Source: Peptacetobacter hominis (lineage in GTDB: Bacteria; Bacillota; Clostridia; Peptostreptococcales; Peptostreptococcaceae). Taken from it: 57,395 nucleotides of DNA. Both the position numbers and the translations under genes were made by a program. The stretch is taken from positions 1 through 57,395 of the forward strand of contig NZ_SGJB01000019.1 in assembly GCF_006861675.1 (NCBI RefSeq), in the 5' to 3' direction. Shown here in pieces: positions 7,440 to 17,467 of this stretch; positions within the stretch are counted from its first letter, which is position 1; each line of letters starts with the position of its first letter. The notes beneath the pieces are model-generated. The model was not told the origin of the DNA. It saw only the letters and a list, made by a program, of their open reading frames with translations, and did not search any database.

Positions 7440-8543
7440 ATGAAGAAAAAAATATTTGCATCAGTTGCGATTGCTATATTAGTCATAATATCATATTTTT
7501 CAGGTGATGTAATAAATCATTTTTATTTAAATAATTATAATAAAAGTAGTATTGTAGGTATAGATCGATTTGATACTATTATAAAATCTGGAGAAAGCCA
7601 ATGGAAAAATTCAACAGAAGCAATACTTATGAATACCTCAAATATAGAAGATGCTATATCTCTATCTTCATATGCTATAAATAATAACGAACCAATATTA
7701 CTTACAAGAGATACAGAGTTATCCGAATATACATATAAGTTTCTTAAAAACAGTAAGATTAAAAAAGTATATATATATGGTGGAATACATGAGATTCCTA
7801 GAAATATAGAAAGAATTATAGAAAGAATAGGCATAGAAACAGAAAGAATATATAATGATTACAATGACAATGCATCTATAGATATAGCTGAAAAGATGAT
7901 TAAAAAACATAAAAAGAGAGAGGTGTTTTTCGTATACAACAGTGTAGATGGTTATTCAGATGCAATGAGTGTACTTCCTGCATCAGTAAAATATAATATA
8001 CCTATAATATTCACAGATGAAACAGGGTATAGTAAAGCATCTGATTTTGTAAGAGAAAATTCAATAGAAAAGATATATTTAATCGGTGATGAAAATAAAT
8101 TCGGTGATACATTTGAAAAACTTTATATGGATTTAAATGTAGAAAGAATTGTAACCAAGGATAAATTTGAACTTAATAGAGTTATTAATAAAAAATTCTT
8201 TGATATAGACAATGCTGATACAGCATATATTGTAAAAGCTGGAAATATAAGCAAAGAAGGATATACTATATCGTCAGATTTTATAAATGGGATAGCTATA
8301 ATGCCGAAATTTGCTACAGGAAATAATATACTTGTATTGAATGATGAAGGATATCTTCAAAAGGAAGCTAAAAATATGATAGATGAATATGGTATAAAGA
8401 ATTTATGCAGTGTAGGATTTAAACTTGAAAAAAGAGAACTAATTATATTAACAGAAGAGCAAAGAGGTATAATTTCGGGAATTGTATTAAGTGCAATGCT
8501 TGTATTTATGCTTATAAGGGGGATTTCTGCGGGCCAAGTATAG
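7440..8543 (+). CDS. CWB2-like protein with membrane segments at both ends
   Basis: 367 residues. An N-terminal hydrophobic segment (IFASVAIAILVIISYFSG) is followed by three diverged CWB2-type repeats. The first keeps the signature (IVGIDRFDT..., EPILLTRD); the second and third are weaker (PIIFTDE; a degenerate third). A second hydrophobic segment ends the protein (IISGIVLSAMLVFMLI). Secreted CWB2 proteins have a cleavable signal and no C-terminal anchor, so this copy appears held in the membrane and displays the polymer-binding fold at the membrane face. The start is ATG 7440, with AGGAG 8 bases upstream. Lying first in the operon, it may hold or measure nascent polymer; that role is inference. 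Confidence 0.8.
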   Translation: MKKKIFASVAIAILVIISYFSGDVINHFYLNNYNKSSIVGIDRFDTIIKSGESQWKNSTEAILMNTSNIEDAISLSSYAINNNEPILLTRDTELSEYTYKFLKNSKIKKVYIYGGIHEIPRNIERIIERIGIETERIYNDYNDNASIDIAEKMIKKHKKREVFFVYNSVDGYSDAMSVLPASVKYNIPIIFTDETGYSKASDFVRENSIEKIYLIGDENKFGDTFEKLYMDLNVERIVTKDKFELNRVINKKFFDIDNADTAYIVKAGNISKEGYTISSDFINGIAIMPKFATGNNILVLNDEGYLQKEAKNMIDEYGIKNLCSVGFKLEKRELIILTEEQRGIISGIVLSAMLVFMLIRGISAGQV

Positions 8544-8544
8544 G

Positions 8545-8573
8545 TTGATAATGCTTTGGAAATTAAGTATAAT
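8545..8573 (+). promoter_or_regulatory. Internal promoter before the priming transferase
   Basis: TTGATA (8545-8550), a 17-base spacer and TATAAT (8568-8573), placed directly after the preceding stop codon. It would let the biosynthesis genes be transcribed independently of the first CWB2-like gene. Confidence 0.65.
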
Positions 8574-8615
8574 ATAAAGATAGTATAAAATAATTTGTTT
8601 AACGGAGGGAATAGA

Positions 8616-9266
8616 GTGAGCTATAATGAAAGCGATAATTTTGATAAATACTTTGAAAATATAGATGTAAGCTTGGTTAAAGGTGGTGTATTATACGATT
8701 TATATAAGAGAATACTTGATATAGTTTTATCAGCAATCGGAATGGTAGTAGCTATACCAATAATATTTATTACAGGTATTTTTATAAAGTTTGAAGATAG
8801 AGGGCCTATATTTTATAAGCAGGAGAGAGTTGGAAAATTAGGAAAGCAGATATATGTATATAAGCTTAGATCTATGAGAACTGACGCTGAAAAATTTGGT
8901 ATGCAATGGGCAGAAAAAGATGATCCAAGAATAACAAAAACAGGTAAATTTATAAGAAAAACCAGAATAGATGAACTTCCACAGTTATGGAATATATTAA
9001 AAGGTGACATGAGTATAATTGGCCCAAGACCAGAAAGACCTTCATTTACAATTGAATTTGACAGAGATATTCCGGGGTTTATAAATAGATTATCTATAAA
9101 ACCAGGACTTACTGGATGGGCTCAGGTAAATGGTGGATACGATATAACACCAGAAGAAAAGCTGATTGAAGATCTTTACTATATACAGAATAGAAGTGTG
9201 TTTTTAGATATAAAAATACTTTTCAAAACAGTAGCCGTTGTTCTAACAGGAGATGGAGCCAGATAA
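8616..9266 (+). CDS. Undecaprenyl-phosphate sugar-1-phosphate transferase (priming glycosyltransferase)
   Basis: 216 residues of the bacterial sugar transferase family (WbaP/TuaA/WecA-independent type). It starts polymer synthesis by moving a sugar-1-phosphate from a nucleotide sugar to undecaprenyl phosphate on the inner membrane face. Visible marks: a membrane hairpin near residues 28-48 (KRILDIVLSAIGMVVAIP), then KFEDRGPIFYKQERVG, KLRSM, the DELPQLWNILKGDMSIIGPRPE block, and a KPGLTGWAQV motif. The start is GTG 8616, after GGAGGG; an in-frame TTG at 8595 lies upstream of that ribosome site. It ends inside the extended form of the next gene. Confidence 0.93.
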   Translation: MSYNESDNFDKYFENIDVSLVKGGVLYDLYKRILDIVLSAIGMVVAIPIIFITGIFIKFEDRGPIFYKQERVGKLGKQIYVYKLRSMRTDAEKFGMQWAEKDDPRITKTGKFIRKTRIDELPQLWNILKGDMSIIGPRPERPSFTIEFDRDIPGFINRLSIKPGLTGWAQVNGGYDITPEEKLIEDLYYIQNRSVFLDIKILFKTVAVVLTGDGAR

Positions 9267-9291
9267 GATTTTAGATAAGGATACAGAATAT

Positions 9292-10266
9292 ATGTTAAAA
9301 AAATTATTTGTGGGTTTTATTATATTTGTAAGTGTTTTTTTATATAATGATTGTGTAAAAGCTTATGAATTTAAGAGTATAACAGATAACAAAACAAATA
9401 TCTCTATTGATATATCAGAGCCATATATACATGAAACCGGTCGTGTGTTTATGATAAGTGAAGCTGCTGTATTCGATGGAATTAGTGCATCAGTATTGGC
9501 GGATATAAAAGAAACACCTGTTATTGTCATATCAGGGAAAAATATGTCTTCTGAAGAGGAGAACACTTTAAAAAAGAATGGAATAAAAGAAGTAACTATT
9601 ATAGGTGGAGCAGATAGTATATCTCTAGAAACAGAAGGCAAATTAAAAGATATGGAAGTTGAAGTGAAAAGAATACATGGTATTGATAGAAATGATACAA
9701 GTATGAAAATACTTGATGAAATTTCTTCTGTTAAAGAAGTAGATGAGATTTACTGTGTAAATCCTAGCATGAGTATGAATAAAATCATGCACATATATTT
9801 GGATGCTTTAAAAAGGGATATACCTGTTATATGGGAGTCTAGAGATATAATAGAACAAGTTGAACAAAAGTATGGAAAAGATAATATAACATATTTTGGA
9901 AAAGATAGAGAGTTTAGTCGAAATATAAATTATAATAAAATAATACATATGGCAGAAGATAAGAATACTAAAAAAGTATTTGCAATAAACTCAAATAAAT
10001 ATAAAGTAGAGGATATAACTACAAGTATCTCATCATGTGTAGTCGCATCAAAGTATGGGTACGATGTGATGATTACAGAGGGGTATATTACATCTAAAGA
10101 TATAGCATGTATAGAAAAATCAAATCTGGAGGATATTATAACAATTGGTTTTGATTATAATAAACAAAATATTTTAAATATATTCTGGAATAGTGGTATG
10201 AAGAATGTGATAATACTTATACTGCTTATTTTTATAATATTTTTCAGAGCGATTATACTAAAATAG
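9292..10266 (+). CDS. Second membrane-tethered CWB2-like protein
   Basis: 324 residues from ATG 9292. An N-terminal signal/anchor (MLKKLFVGFIIFVSVFLYND) and a C-terminal membrane helix (NVIILILLIFIIFFRAIIL) enclose a diverged CWB2 region. Recognisable pieces are VFMISEAAVFDGISAS, ETPVIVISGKNM, VTIIGGAD and RIHGIDRNDTSM. The usual PILL motif has decayed to PVIVI and PVIWE. An upstream ATG at 9253 overlaps the transferase gene and has no properly spaced ribosome site. With the gene at 7440 it brackets the priming transferase, which suggests a shared job in polymer assembly, export or length control (inference). Confidence 0.75.
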   Translation: MLKKLFVGFIIFVSVFLYNDCVKAYEFKSITDNKTNISIDISEPYIHETGRVFMISEAAVFDGISASVLADIKETPVIVISGKNMSSEEENTLKKNGIKEVTIIGGADSISLETEGKLKDMEVEVKRIHGIDRNDTSMKILDEISSVKEVDEIYCVNPSMSMNKIMHIYLDALKRDIPVIWESRDIIEQVEQKYGKDNITYFGKDREFSRNINYNKIIHMAEDKNTKKVFAINSNKYKVEDITTSISSCVVASKYGYDVMITEGYITSKDIACIEKSNLEDIITIGFDYNKQNILNIFWNSGMKNVIILILLIFIIFFRAIILK

Positions 10267-10310
10267 AAAAGGAGGTATTGTCGCATTGTTTCGATGTGGC
10301 AGAGATGTAT

Positions 10311-11861
10311 ATGTCAAATACAGCAACAGCAGCATTGTGGATAATGATGGCTACAATGCTTTCAAAAGTTCTTGGTTTTTTTAGAGAAGTTGTTCTTGCA
10401 ACTTTTTATGGAACCGGAGAATACGCAGATGTATTTCTGCTTACTCTTAATATACCAAGTCTTATAATAGCAGTTGTAGGGACTGCAATAGCAACAATAT
10501 ATGTCCCTATATATTTTAAAACAAAAGAAAAAAGTGGGGAAGAGGGAAGTCTTAGATTTACCAATAATATGATAAATATAGTTCTTGTATTTTCTATTAT
10601 AGTATGTATTCTAGGGCTTATTTTTACTGGAAATATAATTGAAATTCTGGCCGTTGGATTTGAAGGAGAAAAATTTGATCTTGCGGTTAAGTTTACAAAA
10701 ATAATGTTTTCAGGTGTAATCTTCTTAAGTATAAGCAAAATAGTAAGCTCATATCTGCAGGTAAATGATAATTTTGTCATACCAGGTCTTGTTGGTTTAC
10801 CATATAATATAATAATAATAACTGCAATTGTACTAAGTACAAAAACAAGTATTGAAATAATGGCTATAGGTGCTCTCTTAGGTATGGCCAGCCAGATGCT
10901 TTTTCAGATACCTGCTGCAATAAAAAAGAAGTACAGATATATGCCGTATTTCAACTTGAAAGATGAAAATATAAAAGAAATGATAGTGTTGATGATGCCT
11001 ATACTTATAGGGGTTGCAATAGGTCAGATAAATATAATGGTAGATAAAACTTTGGCATCTACTCTTGGCGATGGTCCACTATCAGCGCTTAATTATGCCA
11101 ATAAATTAAATGATTTTGTTATGGCTCTATTTGTAACATCAATAGTCACAGTTATATATCCAAAACTTGCACAAATGACACAGAATGAAAATAGAGAACG
11201 ATTTATTGATACAATAGTAACTTCTGCAAACTCTATAGTTCTACTGGTGTTGCCTATAACAGTAGGAGCAATAGTTTTGGCTGAACCTATAGTCAGGATA
11301 CTATTTGAAAGGGGTGCATTCAACTCAGAGTCTACTGAAATGACGTATAATGCACTTAGGTTCTATTCTTTGGGTCTTGTAGCCATGGGTCTTAGAGATG
11401 TTCTTATAAGAGTTTTTTATTCGCTTTCAGATACTAAAACACCAATGATAAATGGAAGCATAGCTCTTATAATAAATATTGTTCTTAACTTTATACTTAT
11501 AAAACCATTTGGATATAAGGGTCTTGCTGTATCTACAAGTATTGCTTCTATAATAACAATTATTCTTATGTTCTATACACTTAAAAAGAAAGCAGGATAT
11601 TTTGGATTAGATAGAATGATGAAAACAGGTATAAAAAGCCTTATAGCATCATTAATTATGGGAATCGTTTCATGGTTTGTATATAATATGAGTTATTCGA
11701 TGATTGGAACAGGTATGATAAATGAAATTATATCTGTCGGAATTTCAGTAGTTATTGGTGCTGCAATCTATTTTATAATTATAAAATTGATGAAAGTTGA
11801 AGAAATTAGTATGGTATATGAAATACTGAATAATATGAAACGAAAAATTATCAAGAAGTAA
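10311..11861 (+). CDS. murJ: MurJ/MviN-family lipid-linked precursor flippase, copy 1
   Basis: 516 residues with about 14 membrane segments and the MviN signature (ATMLSKVLGFFREVVLATFYG near the start; FERGAFNSEST and SDTKTPMINGS further on). MurJ proteins flip lipid II; copies inside polymer loci are thought to flip the polymer lipid intermediate. I put the start at ATG 10311 because the N-terminus then lines up with the second copy (27269): MSNTATAALW with MSKVAKATVG, 516 against 515 residues. A strong GGAGG at 10271 is too close to TTG 10278 and far from 10311, so the start is not settled by ribosome-site spacing. Confidence 0.9.
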   Translation: MSNTATAALWIMMATMLSKVLGFFREVVLATFYGTGEYADVFLLTLNIPSLIIAVVGTAIATIYVPIYFKTKEKSGEEGSLRFTNNMINIVLVFSIIVCILGLIFTGNIIEILAVGFEGEKFDLAVKFTKIMFSGVIFLSISKIVSSYLQVNDNFVIPGLVGLPYNIIIITAIVLSTKTSIEIMAIGALLGMASQMLFQIPAAIKKKYRYMPYFNLKDENIKEMIVLMMPILIGVAIGQINIMVDKTLASTLGDGPLSALNYANKLNDFVMALFVTSIVTVIYPKLAQMTQNENRERFIDTIVTSANSIVLLVLPITVGAIVLAEPIVRILFERGAFNSESTEMTYNALRFYSLGLVAMGLRDVLIRVFYSLSDTKTPMINGSIALIINIVLNFILIKPFGYKGLAVSTSIASIITIILMFYTLKKKAGYFGLDRMMKTGIKSLIASLIMGIVSWFVYNMSYSMIGTGMINEIISVGISVVIGAAIYFIIIKLMKVEEISMVYEILNNMKRKIIKK

Positions 11862-11882
11862 TATATAGGGAGAGGTAAGATT

Positions 11883-13577
11883 ATGTGTTATAAAAAAGAA
11901 TACAGCAAATGGTTGCTTTCGGAATATTTCGATTCAGAAACAAAAGAAGAGCTTATTAGTATAAAAGATGACGAAAATGAAATAGAAGAAAGATTTTATA
12001 AAAATCTTGAATTTGGGACTGGTGGACTAAGAGGAAAAATAGGTGCTGGGACCAATAGAGTAAACAAGTACACTATAAGAAGAGCTACAGCAGGACTTTG
12101 TGAATATATAAAAAAATCATTTGGAAAAGAAAATAACAGAATTGTGATAGCTCATGATAATAGATATAAATCACGTGAATTCTGTATTGAAACAGCAAAG
12201 GTTATGGCTGAAAATGGTATAAAATCATACATCTTTGATGATTTACGTTCAACCCCAGAACTTTCTTTTGCTGTTAGATATTTGAAATGTACTATGGGAG
12301 TAGTTATAACAGCAAGCCATAATCCAAAAGAATATAATGGTTATAAAGTCTATGATAGTAATGGCGGACAAATATGTATAGAAGTGGCAGATAATATAAT
12401 AGCAGAGATAAATTCAATAAAGGATTATTCGGCAATAAAAGTTAAATCTTATGATGAATATTTAAAACTGAATATGATAGAGGTTCTAGATAATAGCGTT
12501 GATGATGCATTTATAGATGCTGTTAAAGAACAGATTGTAAATGAGGATATAGTCTGTAAATATGCTAAAGATTTAAAAATAGTATATACACCTATACATG
12601 GAACAGGGTTGATGCCTATATCAAGGGTTTTAAATGAGTGCGGATTTAAAAACTTATCTATTGTTGAAGAACAGACAATACACGATCCTATGTTTTCTAC
12701 TGTAAAATATCCAAATCCTGAAGAAATATCAGTTTTTGATATGGCTAAAAAACTTTCTGACAAGGTGGGTGCAGATATAATAATGGGAACTGATCCTGAC
12801 TGCGATAGAGTAGGTCTTATTGTAAAAAATAAGAAAGGGGAATATAAGGTTCTAAATGGAAATCAAATAGGCTCATTGATGGTAAGATATATATTGGAAA
12901 ATATGAACGGGAATATACCATCAAATTCTGTAATAATAAAAACAATAGTAACATCTGAGCTTGGCGCAGAAATAGCATCAAAATATGGTGTTGAAACAAT
13001 AAACACGCTTACAGGTTTCAAGTTTATTGGAGAAAAGATAAATGAGTTTGAAAAAACAAATGAAAAGCATTTTATAATGGGATATGAAGACAGCTATGGT
13101 TACCTTATAGGAACTCATGCCAGAGATAAAGACCGGGTTGTATCAGCACTTATAATATGTGAAATTGCTGCTTATTGTAAATCAAAAGGTATAAGTATAT
13201 ATGAATATATGTATGATACTTATGAAAAGTATGGTTATTATTCAGATAAATTGAAGTCAATTGTAATAGAGGGTAAAAAAGGAGTTGAAAAGATAAGTGA
13301 GATAATGACATATCTTAGAAATTCCGATCCTAATGAAATTGGATTTAATGATCTTTTAGAGATTAAAGATTATAAAAATGGCATAGATGGACTTCCAAAA
13401 TCTAATGTACTTAAATTTATAATGAAGGATAAATCATGGCTTGCAATAAGACCATCAGGAACAGAGCCTAAAATAAAGATATATTTTGGAGCAAAATCAG
13501 ATGATAGTATTGAAGATTCTGATAGAAAACTTAATTCTATGTATGAAAATATTATGAATATAATAGAAAGTATATAG
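11883..13577 (+). CDS. pgm: Phosphoglucomutase/phosphomannomutase
   Basis: 564 residues of the alpha-D-phosphohexomutase family. Active-site Ser145 lies in TASHNPKEYNGYK; the metal loop is DPDCDR (Asp304, 306, 308); the sugar-binding loop is GYEDSYGY and the phosphate loop RPSGTEPK. It interconverts hexose 6- and 1-phosphates. Directly followed by manC, it probably supplies mannose-1-phosphate for GDP-mannose, and perhaps glucose-1-phosphate for UDP-glucose. The order murJ-phosphomutase-manC resembles the polymer locus of C. difficile (from memory). The ribosome site is GGGAGAGG. Confidence 0.93.
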   Translation: MCYKKEYSKWLLSEYFDSETKEELISIKDDENEIEERFYKNLEFGTGGLRGKIGAGTNRVNKYTIRRATAGLCEYIKKSFGKENNRIVIAHDNRYKSREFCIETAKVMAENGIKSYIFDDLRSTPELSFAVRYLKCTMGVVITASHNPKEYNGYKVYDSNGGQICIEVADNIIAEINSIKDYSAIKVKSYDEYLKLNMIEVLDNSVDDAFIDAVKEQIVNEDIVCKYAKDLKIVYTPIHGTGLMPISRVLNECGFKNLSIVEEQTIHDPMFSTVKYPNPEEISVFDMAKKLSDKVGADIIMGTDPDCDRVGLIVKNKKGEYKVLNGNQIGSLMVRYILENMNGNIPSNSVIIKTIVTSELGAEIASKYGVETINTLTGFKFIGEKINEFEKTNEKHFIMGYEDSYGYLIGTHARDKDRVVSALIICEIAAYCKSKGISIYEYMYDTYEKYGYYSDKLKSIVIEGKKGVEKISEIMTYLRNSDPNEIGFNDLLEIKDYKNGIDGLPKSNVLKFIMKDKSWLAIRPSGTEPKIKIYFGAKSDDSIEDSDRKLNSMYENIMNIIESI

Positions 13578-13610
13578 AATTTTAAATATAATTAATTCGG
13601 AGTTGATGAT

Positions 13611-14684
13611 ATGAATATATATAATGTTATAATGGCTGGAGGTGGAGGAACAAGATTCTGGCCTCTTAGTAGACAAGAACTTCCCAAACAGCTTATAAAT
13701 CTAAGTGGTGAAGATGCGCTTATAAATGAGACTATAGCAAGAATAGAGGAACTTTCAGACAAAGATAAACTTTTTGTTGTGACAAATGAAAAACAAGTTG
13801 ATGCACTTTCTGAAATCGTAGGAGATAAGTGTATCAAGGAAAATATTTTAAAGGAACCTCTTGCAAGAAATACAGCAGCTGCAATAGGATTTGCTGCATT
13901 TAATATAATGAAAAAGTATGGAGATGGAGTTATGTGTGTATATCCTGCAGATCATTATATCAAAGATGAAATAAATTTCAGAGAAACTATAAAAACAGCA
14001 ATAGAAGCAGCTGAAAAATATAATAAGCTAGTTACAATTGGTATAACTCCTACATTTCCATCAACAGGATATGGATATATAAAATTTGATAATGAATCTG
14101 TAATCTCAGATAAGGTATATGATGTTATAGAGTTTGTTGAAAAACCAAGTTTTGAAGTGGCAAAGGAATATATAAGTTCCAATGAGTACTTATGGAACAG
14201 TGGAATGTTTGTATGGAAAGTATCAAAAATTTTAGAGGATTTTAAAAGATATCTTCCTAAAGTCTATAATCAGCTTGAAAAAATCTCTATGGATATAGGA
14301 AAGCCTTGTGAATATGAAACAGTAAAAAAAATATATCCTTCTCTACAATCTATATCTATAGATTACGGTATAATGGAGAGAAGTAATGATGTAGTTGTAG
14401 TTCCTGGAAATTTTGGATGGAATGATGTAGGTTCATGGGATTCTCTTGGAGCCATATATCCATCAGATGAGGAAGGAAATATAAAAAGAGGGGATCTTAT
14501 AACTATAGATACTTCAAATTCAATTATTTATTCTGATGATAAGTTAATATCTACTGTAGGCATAAATGACTTAATAGTTGTTTCTACAAATGATGCAGTT
14601 ATGGTCTGTAGAAAAGATAGAGCTCAGGACGTAAAAAAAATAGTTGAAATGCTTAAAGAAAAAGATAAACAGGAATATATATAA
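13611..14684 (+). CDS. manC: Mannose-1-phosphate guanylyltransferase
   Basis: 357 residues. The nucleotidyltransferase signature AGGGGTRFWPLSRQELPKQ lies at residues 9-27, with FVEKPS for sugar binding and YPADHYI near residue 108. The length matches the single-domain GDP-mannose pyrophosphorylase without a C-terminal isomerase domain. It makes GDP-mannose from mannose-1-phosphate and GTP. Mannose is therefore a likely sugar of the polymer. It sits 33 bases after the phosphomutase, in the same operon. Confidence 0.93.
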   Translation: MNIYNVIMAGGGGTRFWPLSRQELPKQLINLSGEDALINETIARIEELSDKDKLFVVTNEKQVDALSEIVGDKCIKENILKEPLARNTAAAIGFAAFNIMKKYGDGVMCVYPADHYIKDEINFRETIKTAIEAAEKYNKLVTIGITPTFPSTGYGYIKFDNESVISDKVYDVIEFVEKPSFEVAKEYISSNEYLWNSGMFVWKVSKILEDFKRYLPKVYNQLEKISMDIGKPCEYETVKKIYPSLQSISIDYGIMERSNDVVVVPGNFGWNDVGSWDSLGAIYPSDEEGNIKRGDLITIDTSNSIIYSDDKLISTVGINDLIVVSTNDAVMVCRKDRAQDVKKIVEMLKEKDKQEYI

Positions 14685-14703
14685 ATAAAAGGAGTTGTTT
14701 TAA

Positions 14704-15438
14704 TTGATACCTAAGATAATACACTATGTGTGGATAGGTGGACCAAAAGGTAATGTTGAAAATATATGTATAAACTCATGGAGAGAGAAACTTCCAGATT
14801 ATGAAATAATGGAATGGAATGAGAATACAATGGATATAGAAAGTGAAATAAAAGGTATAAGATTTCTTGAAGAGTGCTATAAGAGAAAAATTTGGGCTTT
14901 TATTTCAGATTATATAAGAATAAAAAAACTTTATGAATATGGTGGCGTATATCTTGATACAGATATGCAGATTCTAAAGGATATAACAGAGCTTCTTGAA
15001 GATAAAAAAGTTGTACTTGGATATGAAAGTGAAGAATATGTAAACTGTGCTATAGTAGCAACAGAGAAGGGAAATCCATTTTGTAAGAACCTTATGGAGT
15101 TTTATAAAAAGGATATAATGGAAAGTGATTTGTATACTATACCTAAAGTAGTTACATATATGCTTTCAAATAAATATAAACAAATAGATAGAAATAACTT
15201 TTCTGAAGGTATTTATATCTATGATCAGGAATATTTTTATCCATTCCACTTTACAGAAGAATTTGATTATTCGTGTATAAAAGAAAATACATATGGAATA
15301 CACTGGTGGGGAAAAAGCTGGGCCAAAAAAAGAAGCTATTTTCTTGAAACAAAGCATATGCATGGTTTAGAAAAAATAATAAAGATTCTTAAAATATTCA
15401 TAAAAAACTCTATGATAAGATTTAAAAAAGGAGCTTAG
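14704..15438 (+). CDS. GT32-type glycosyltransferase
   Basis: 244 residues. Family marks are the start IPKIIHYVWIGG and the DXD-bearing segment SDYIRIKKLYEYGGVYLDTD, as in capsule-locus GT32 and TcdA/TcdB-like sugar-transferase folds. GT32 enzymes often add mannose or galactose, but the acceptor cannot be read here. It starts with TTG 14704 after AAAGGAG and is followed after one base by the polymerase gene. Confidence 0.85.
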   Translation: MIPKIIHYVWIGGPKGNVENICINSWREKLPDYEIMEWNENTMDIESEIKGIRFLEECYKRKIWAFISDYIRIKKLYEYGGVYLDTDMQILKDITELLEDKKVVLGYESEEYVNCAIVATEKGNPFCKNLMEFYKKDIMESDLYTIPKVVTYMLSNKYKQIDRNNFSEGIYIYDQEYFYPFHFTEEFDYSCIKENTYGIHWWGKSWAKKRSYFLETKHMHGLEKIIKILKIFIKNSMIRFKKGA

Positions 15439-15439
15439 A

Positions 15440-16615
15440 ATGGAAGTATTAGAAAATAAATATAATACAATACAAAAGATACTTTTTACAATAACGGTAT
15501 TTGTTATACTTACAAGAAAATATACAATATCTATGGTAAAAGAATATCTTGTACCGGATAATATTATGTCAATTCTTTTTTATTTATCGATCCTTCTTCC
15601 AGGGATAATAATTCTTTTAAAGAAAAAACATAGTTTAAAAGAAGTTGTTATAATATTTTTCTCATTAGTACTCTATTTTTTTACTAAAGAGGGATCTATA
15701 CTGCGGATAGTTCTTTTAGCAGCGAGTGTTATAGATATAGATGATGAGTATGTGATAAAAATATATATGATTGCTTCTGTTATATTTGTAGTTATGTCTA
15801 TATTGTCCGGAAACATGTTGGATGAATTTGTAAAACAGCCGGAAATTCATTATAGATTTACAAATGGAAGATTTGTTTTTAGAGAGACTTTTGGATTTGC
15901 AAATCCGAACTCTGTATTTTTATTTACATTGCCAATATATGCTGCATATATTTTTTTAAGATTTGAAAAATATAATTGGATAGATAGAGGAATACTATTT
16001 GCAACAACTATATATATATATATGAATACGATGAGTAGAACAGGGCTTATAACAGCTTTAATGGCTCTTATTATAGTAGATATATTGAGATATATAGATT
16101 TACAGAAACAAAAAATATATGGGATTATAATAAAAGTAACACCAATATTATTTGCTGTAGGTTCAGTATTAGTAGGAACTGTATTTTCTAATATTTCTAT
16201 ACTGAATGATGTTCTTGCCTCAAGACCAATGCATTGGAATGCTTATCTTATTGAAGAAGGAAACATATTAACTCTATTTGGAAATAAATACTCTGATTTG
16301 GTCAAGGAAATACATCCACTTGACAGTTCATATATATATATAATAGCGGTGCTTGGATTATGTTCATTTGTATTTTTTATGTATTTACTTTATAAGGGAC
16401 TTGATGAGTTTATAAAAAAAGATAATAAAAAATATATAGCAATAGTAATGATGTTTTTGGTTTACTCTATTGCCGAAAATATTCTTCTTGAAGCAGGTTA
16501 CAATTTTACAATAATACTTCTTATAAAATATGTGATGAAGAGCTCTGAAAATGAAATGAGTATTTTAGAAATGATAACATATCTGAAAAATAAAATAAAA
16601 AGGAGAGCGGTTTAA
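15440..16615 (+). CDS. Wzy-like polysaccharide polymerase
   Basis: 391 residues with about ten hydrophobic segments and a larger outside loop around residues 260-300, the pattern of O-antigen polymerase/ligase proteins. RETFGFANPNSVFLFTLP and NTMSRTGLITALMALI resemble segments of that family. It would join undecaprenyl-linked repeat units on the outer face. Wzy proteins share little sequence, so the call rests on topology and context. Its ATG comes one base after the preceding stop. Confidence 0.75.
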   Translation: MEVLENKYNTIQKILFTITVFVILTRKYTISMVKEYLVPDNIMSILFYLSILLPGIIILLKKKHSLKEVVIIFFSLVLYFFTKEGSILRIVLLAASVIDIDDEYVIKIYMIASVIFVVMSILSGNMLDEFVKQPEIHYRFTNGRFVFRETFGFANPNSVFLFTLPIYAAYIFLRFEKYNWIDRGILFATTIYIYMNTMSRTGLITALMALIIVDILRYIDLQKQKIYGIIIKVTPILFAVGSVLVGTVFSNISILNDVLASRPMHWNAYLIEEGNILTLFGNKYSDLVKEIHPLDSSYIYIIAVLGLCSFVFFMYLLYKGLDEFIKKDNKKYIAIVMMFLVYSIAENILLEAGYNFTIILLIKYVMKSSENEMSILEMITYLKNKIKRRAV

Positions 16616-16617
16616 TT

Positions 16618-17466
16618 ATGGTATCACTTATAATGCCGACGCTGAACCGATTTGACGATATAGAGCTTTTCTTTGAAAGTCTTCTGATTCAGGAGTATAA
16701 AGATTTTGAAATTATAGTTGTTGATCAGAATGAATGTTCTAAAGTTATGGAAATCAGCGAAAAGTATAAAGATAAACTTGATCTTAAATACATAAAAAGT
16801 GATAGAAAAGGATTAAGTTATAATAGAAATCTGGGGATTCTAAAAGCAAAAGGAGAAATAATTGCATTTCCAGATGATGATTGTACCTATAAAAAAGAAA
16901 CAATAAAAAAAGCTGTTGATTTTTTTGAATCTAATGATGAATATAGAATATATAGTTGTAAAACTATGGATAAAAATAATATAGATGCATTTAAAAAAAT
17001 GTGTCCACAAAATTGCGAAATAAATGCAAAAAATGTATTTGATACAATAACATCAATAACTTTTTTTGTGAATTTTAAAAAAGATTCATATTTATTATTT
17101 GATGAAAAACTGGGAGTTGGAGCAGAATTTGGAGCAGGTGAAGAAATTGATTATATATTAGAACTTCTATCAAAAGGTTATCGTGGAAGATACTTTTGTG
17201 AAGATGTGATATATCATCCTGCAAAAAAACATAAAAAATCCAAGGAAAAGTTTCAAAGAGATTTTAATTATGGAAGAGGATTTGGAGCTTTATGTAAAAA
17301 ACAGATTATATATAGAAAAGATTTAGGATTTTCATGGATTTTCATCAAAAAAATTGTAAGAAACATAGGTGGAATTATTCTATCTGGAAATAGAGATTAT
17401 CATATAGCCACAATAAAAGGAAGAATTGATGGTTTTATGAAATATAGAACGGGGGATAAATATTAA
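16618..17466 (+). CDS. GT2-family glycosyltransferase
   Basis: 282 residues with a GT-A fold: start SLIMPTLNRFDDIELFFESL, a VDQNE strand, a DRKGLSYNRNLGI segment and the metal-binding FPDDDC. The later part (GAEFGAGEEIDYILELL) matches GT2 enzymes of capsule loci. Donor and acceptor are unknown. Translation is probably coupled to the gene upstream, two bases away. Confidence 0.88.
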   Translation: MVSLIMPTLNRFDDIELFFESLLIQEYKDFEIIVVDQNECSKVMEISEKYKDKLDLKYIKSDRKGLSYNRNLGILKAKGEIIAFPDDDCTYKKETIKKAVDFFESNDEYRIYSCKTMDKNNIDAFKKMCPQNCEINAKNVFDTITSITFFVNFKKDSYLLFDEKLGVGAEFGAGEEIDYILELLSKGYRGRYFCEDVIYHPAKKHKKSKEKFQRDFNYGRGFGALCKKQIIYRKDLGFSWIFIKKIVRNIGGIILSGNRDYHIATIKGRIDGFMKYRTGDKY

Positions 17467-17467
17467 C

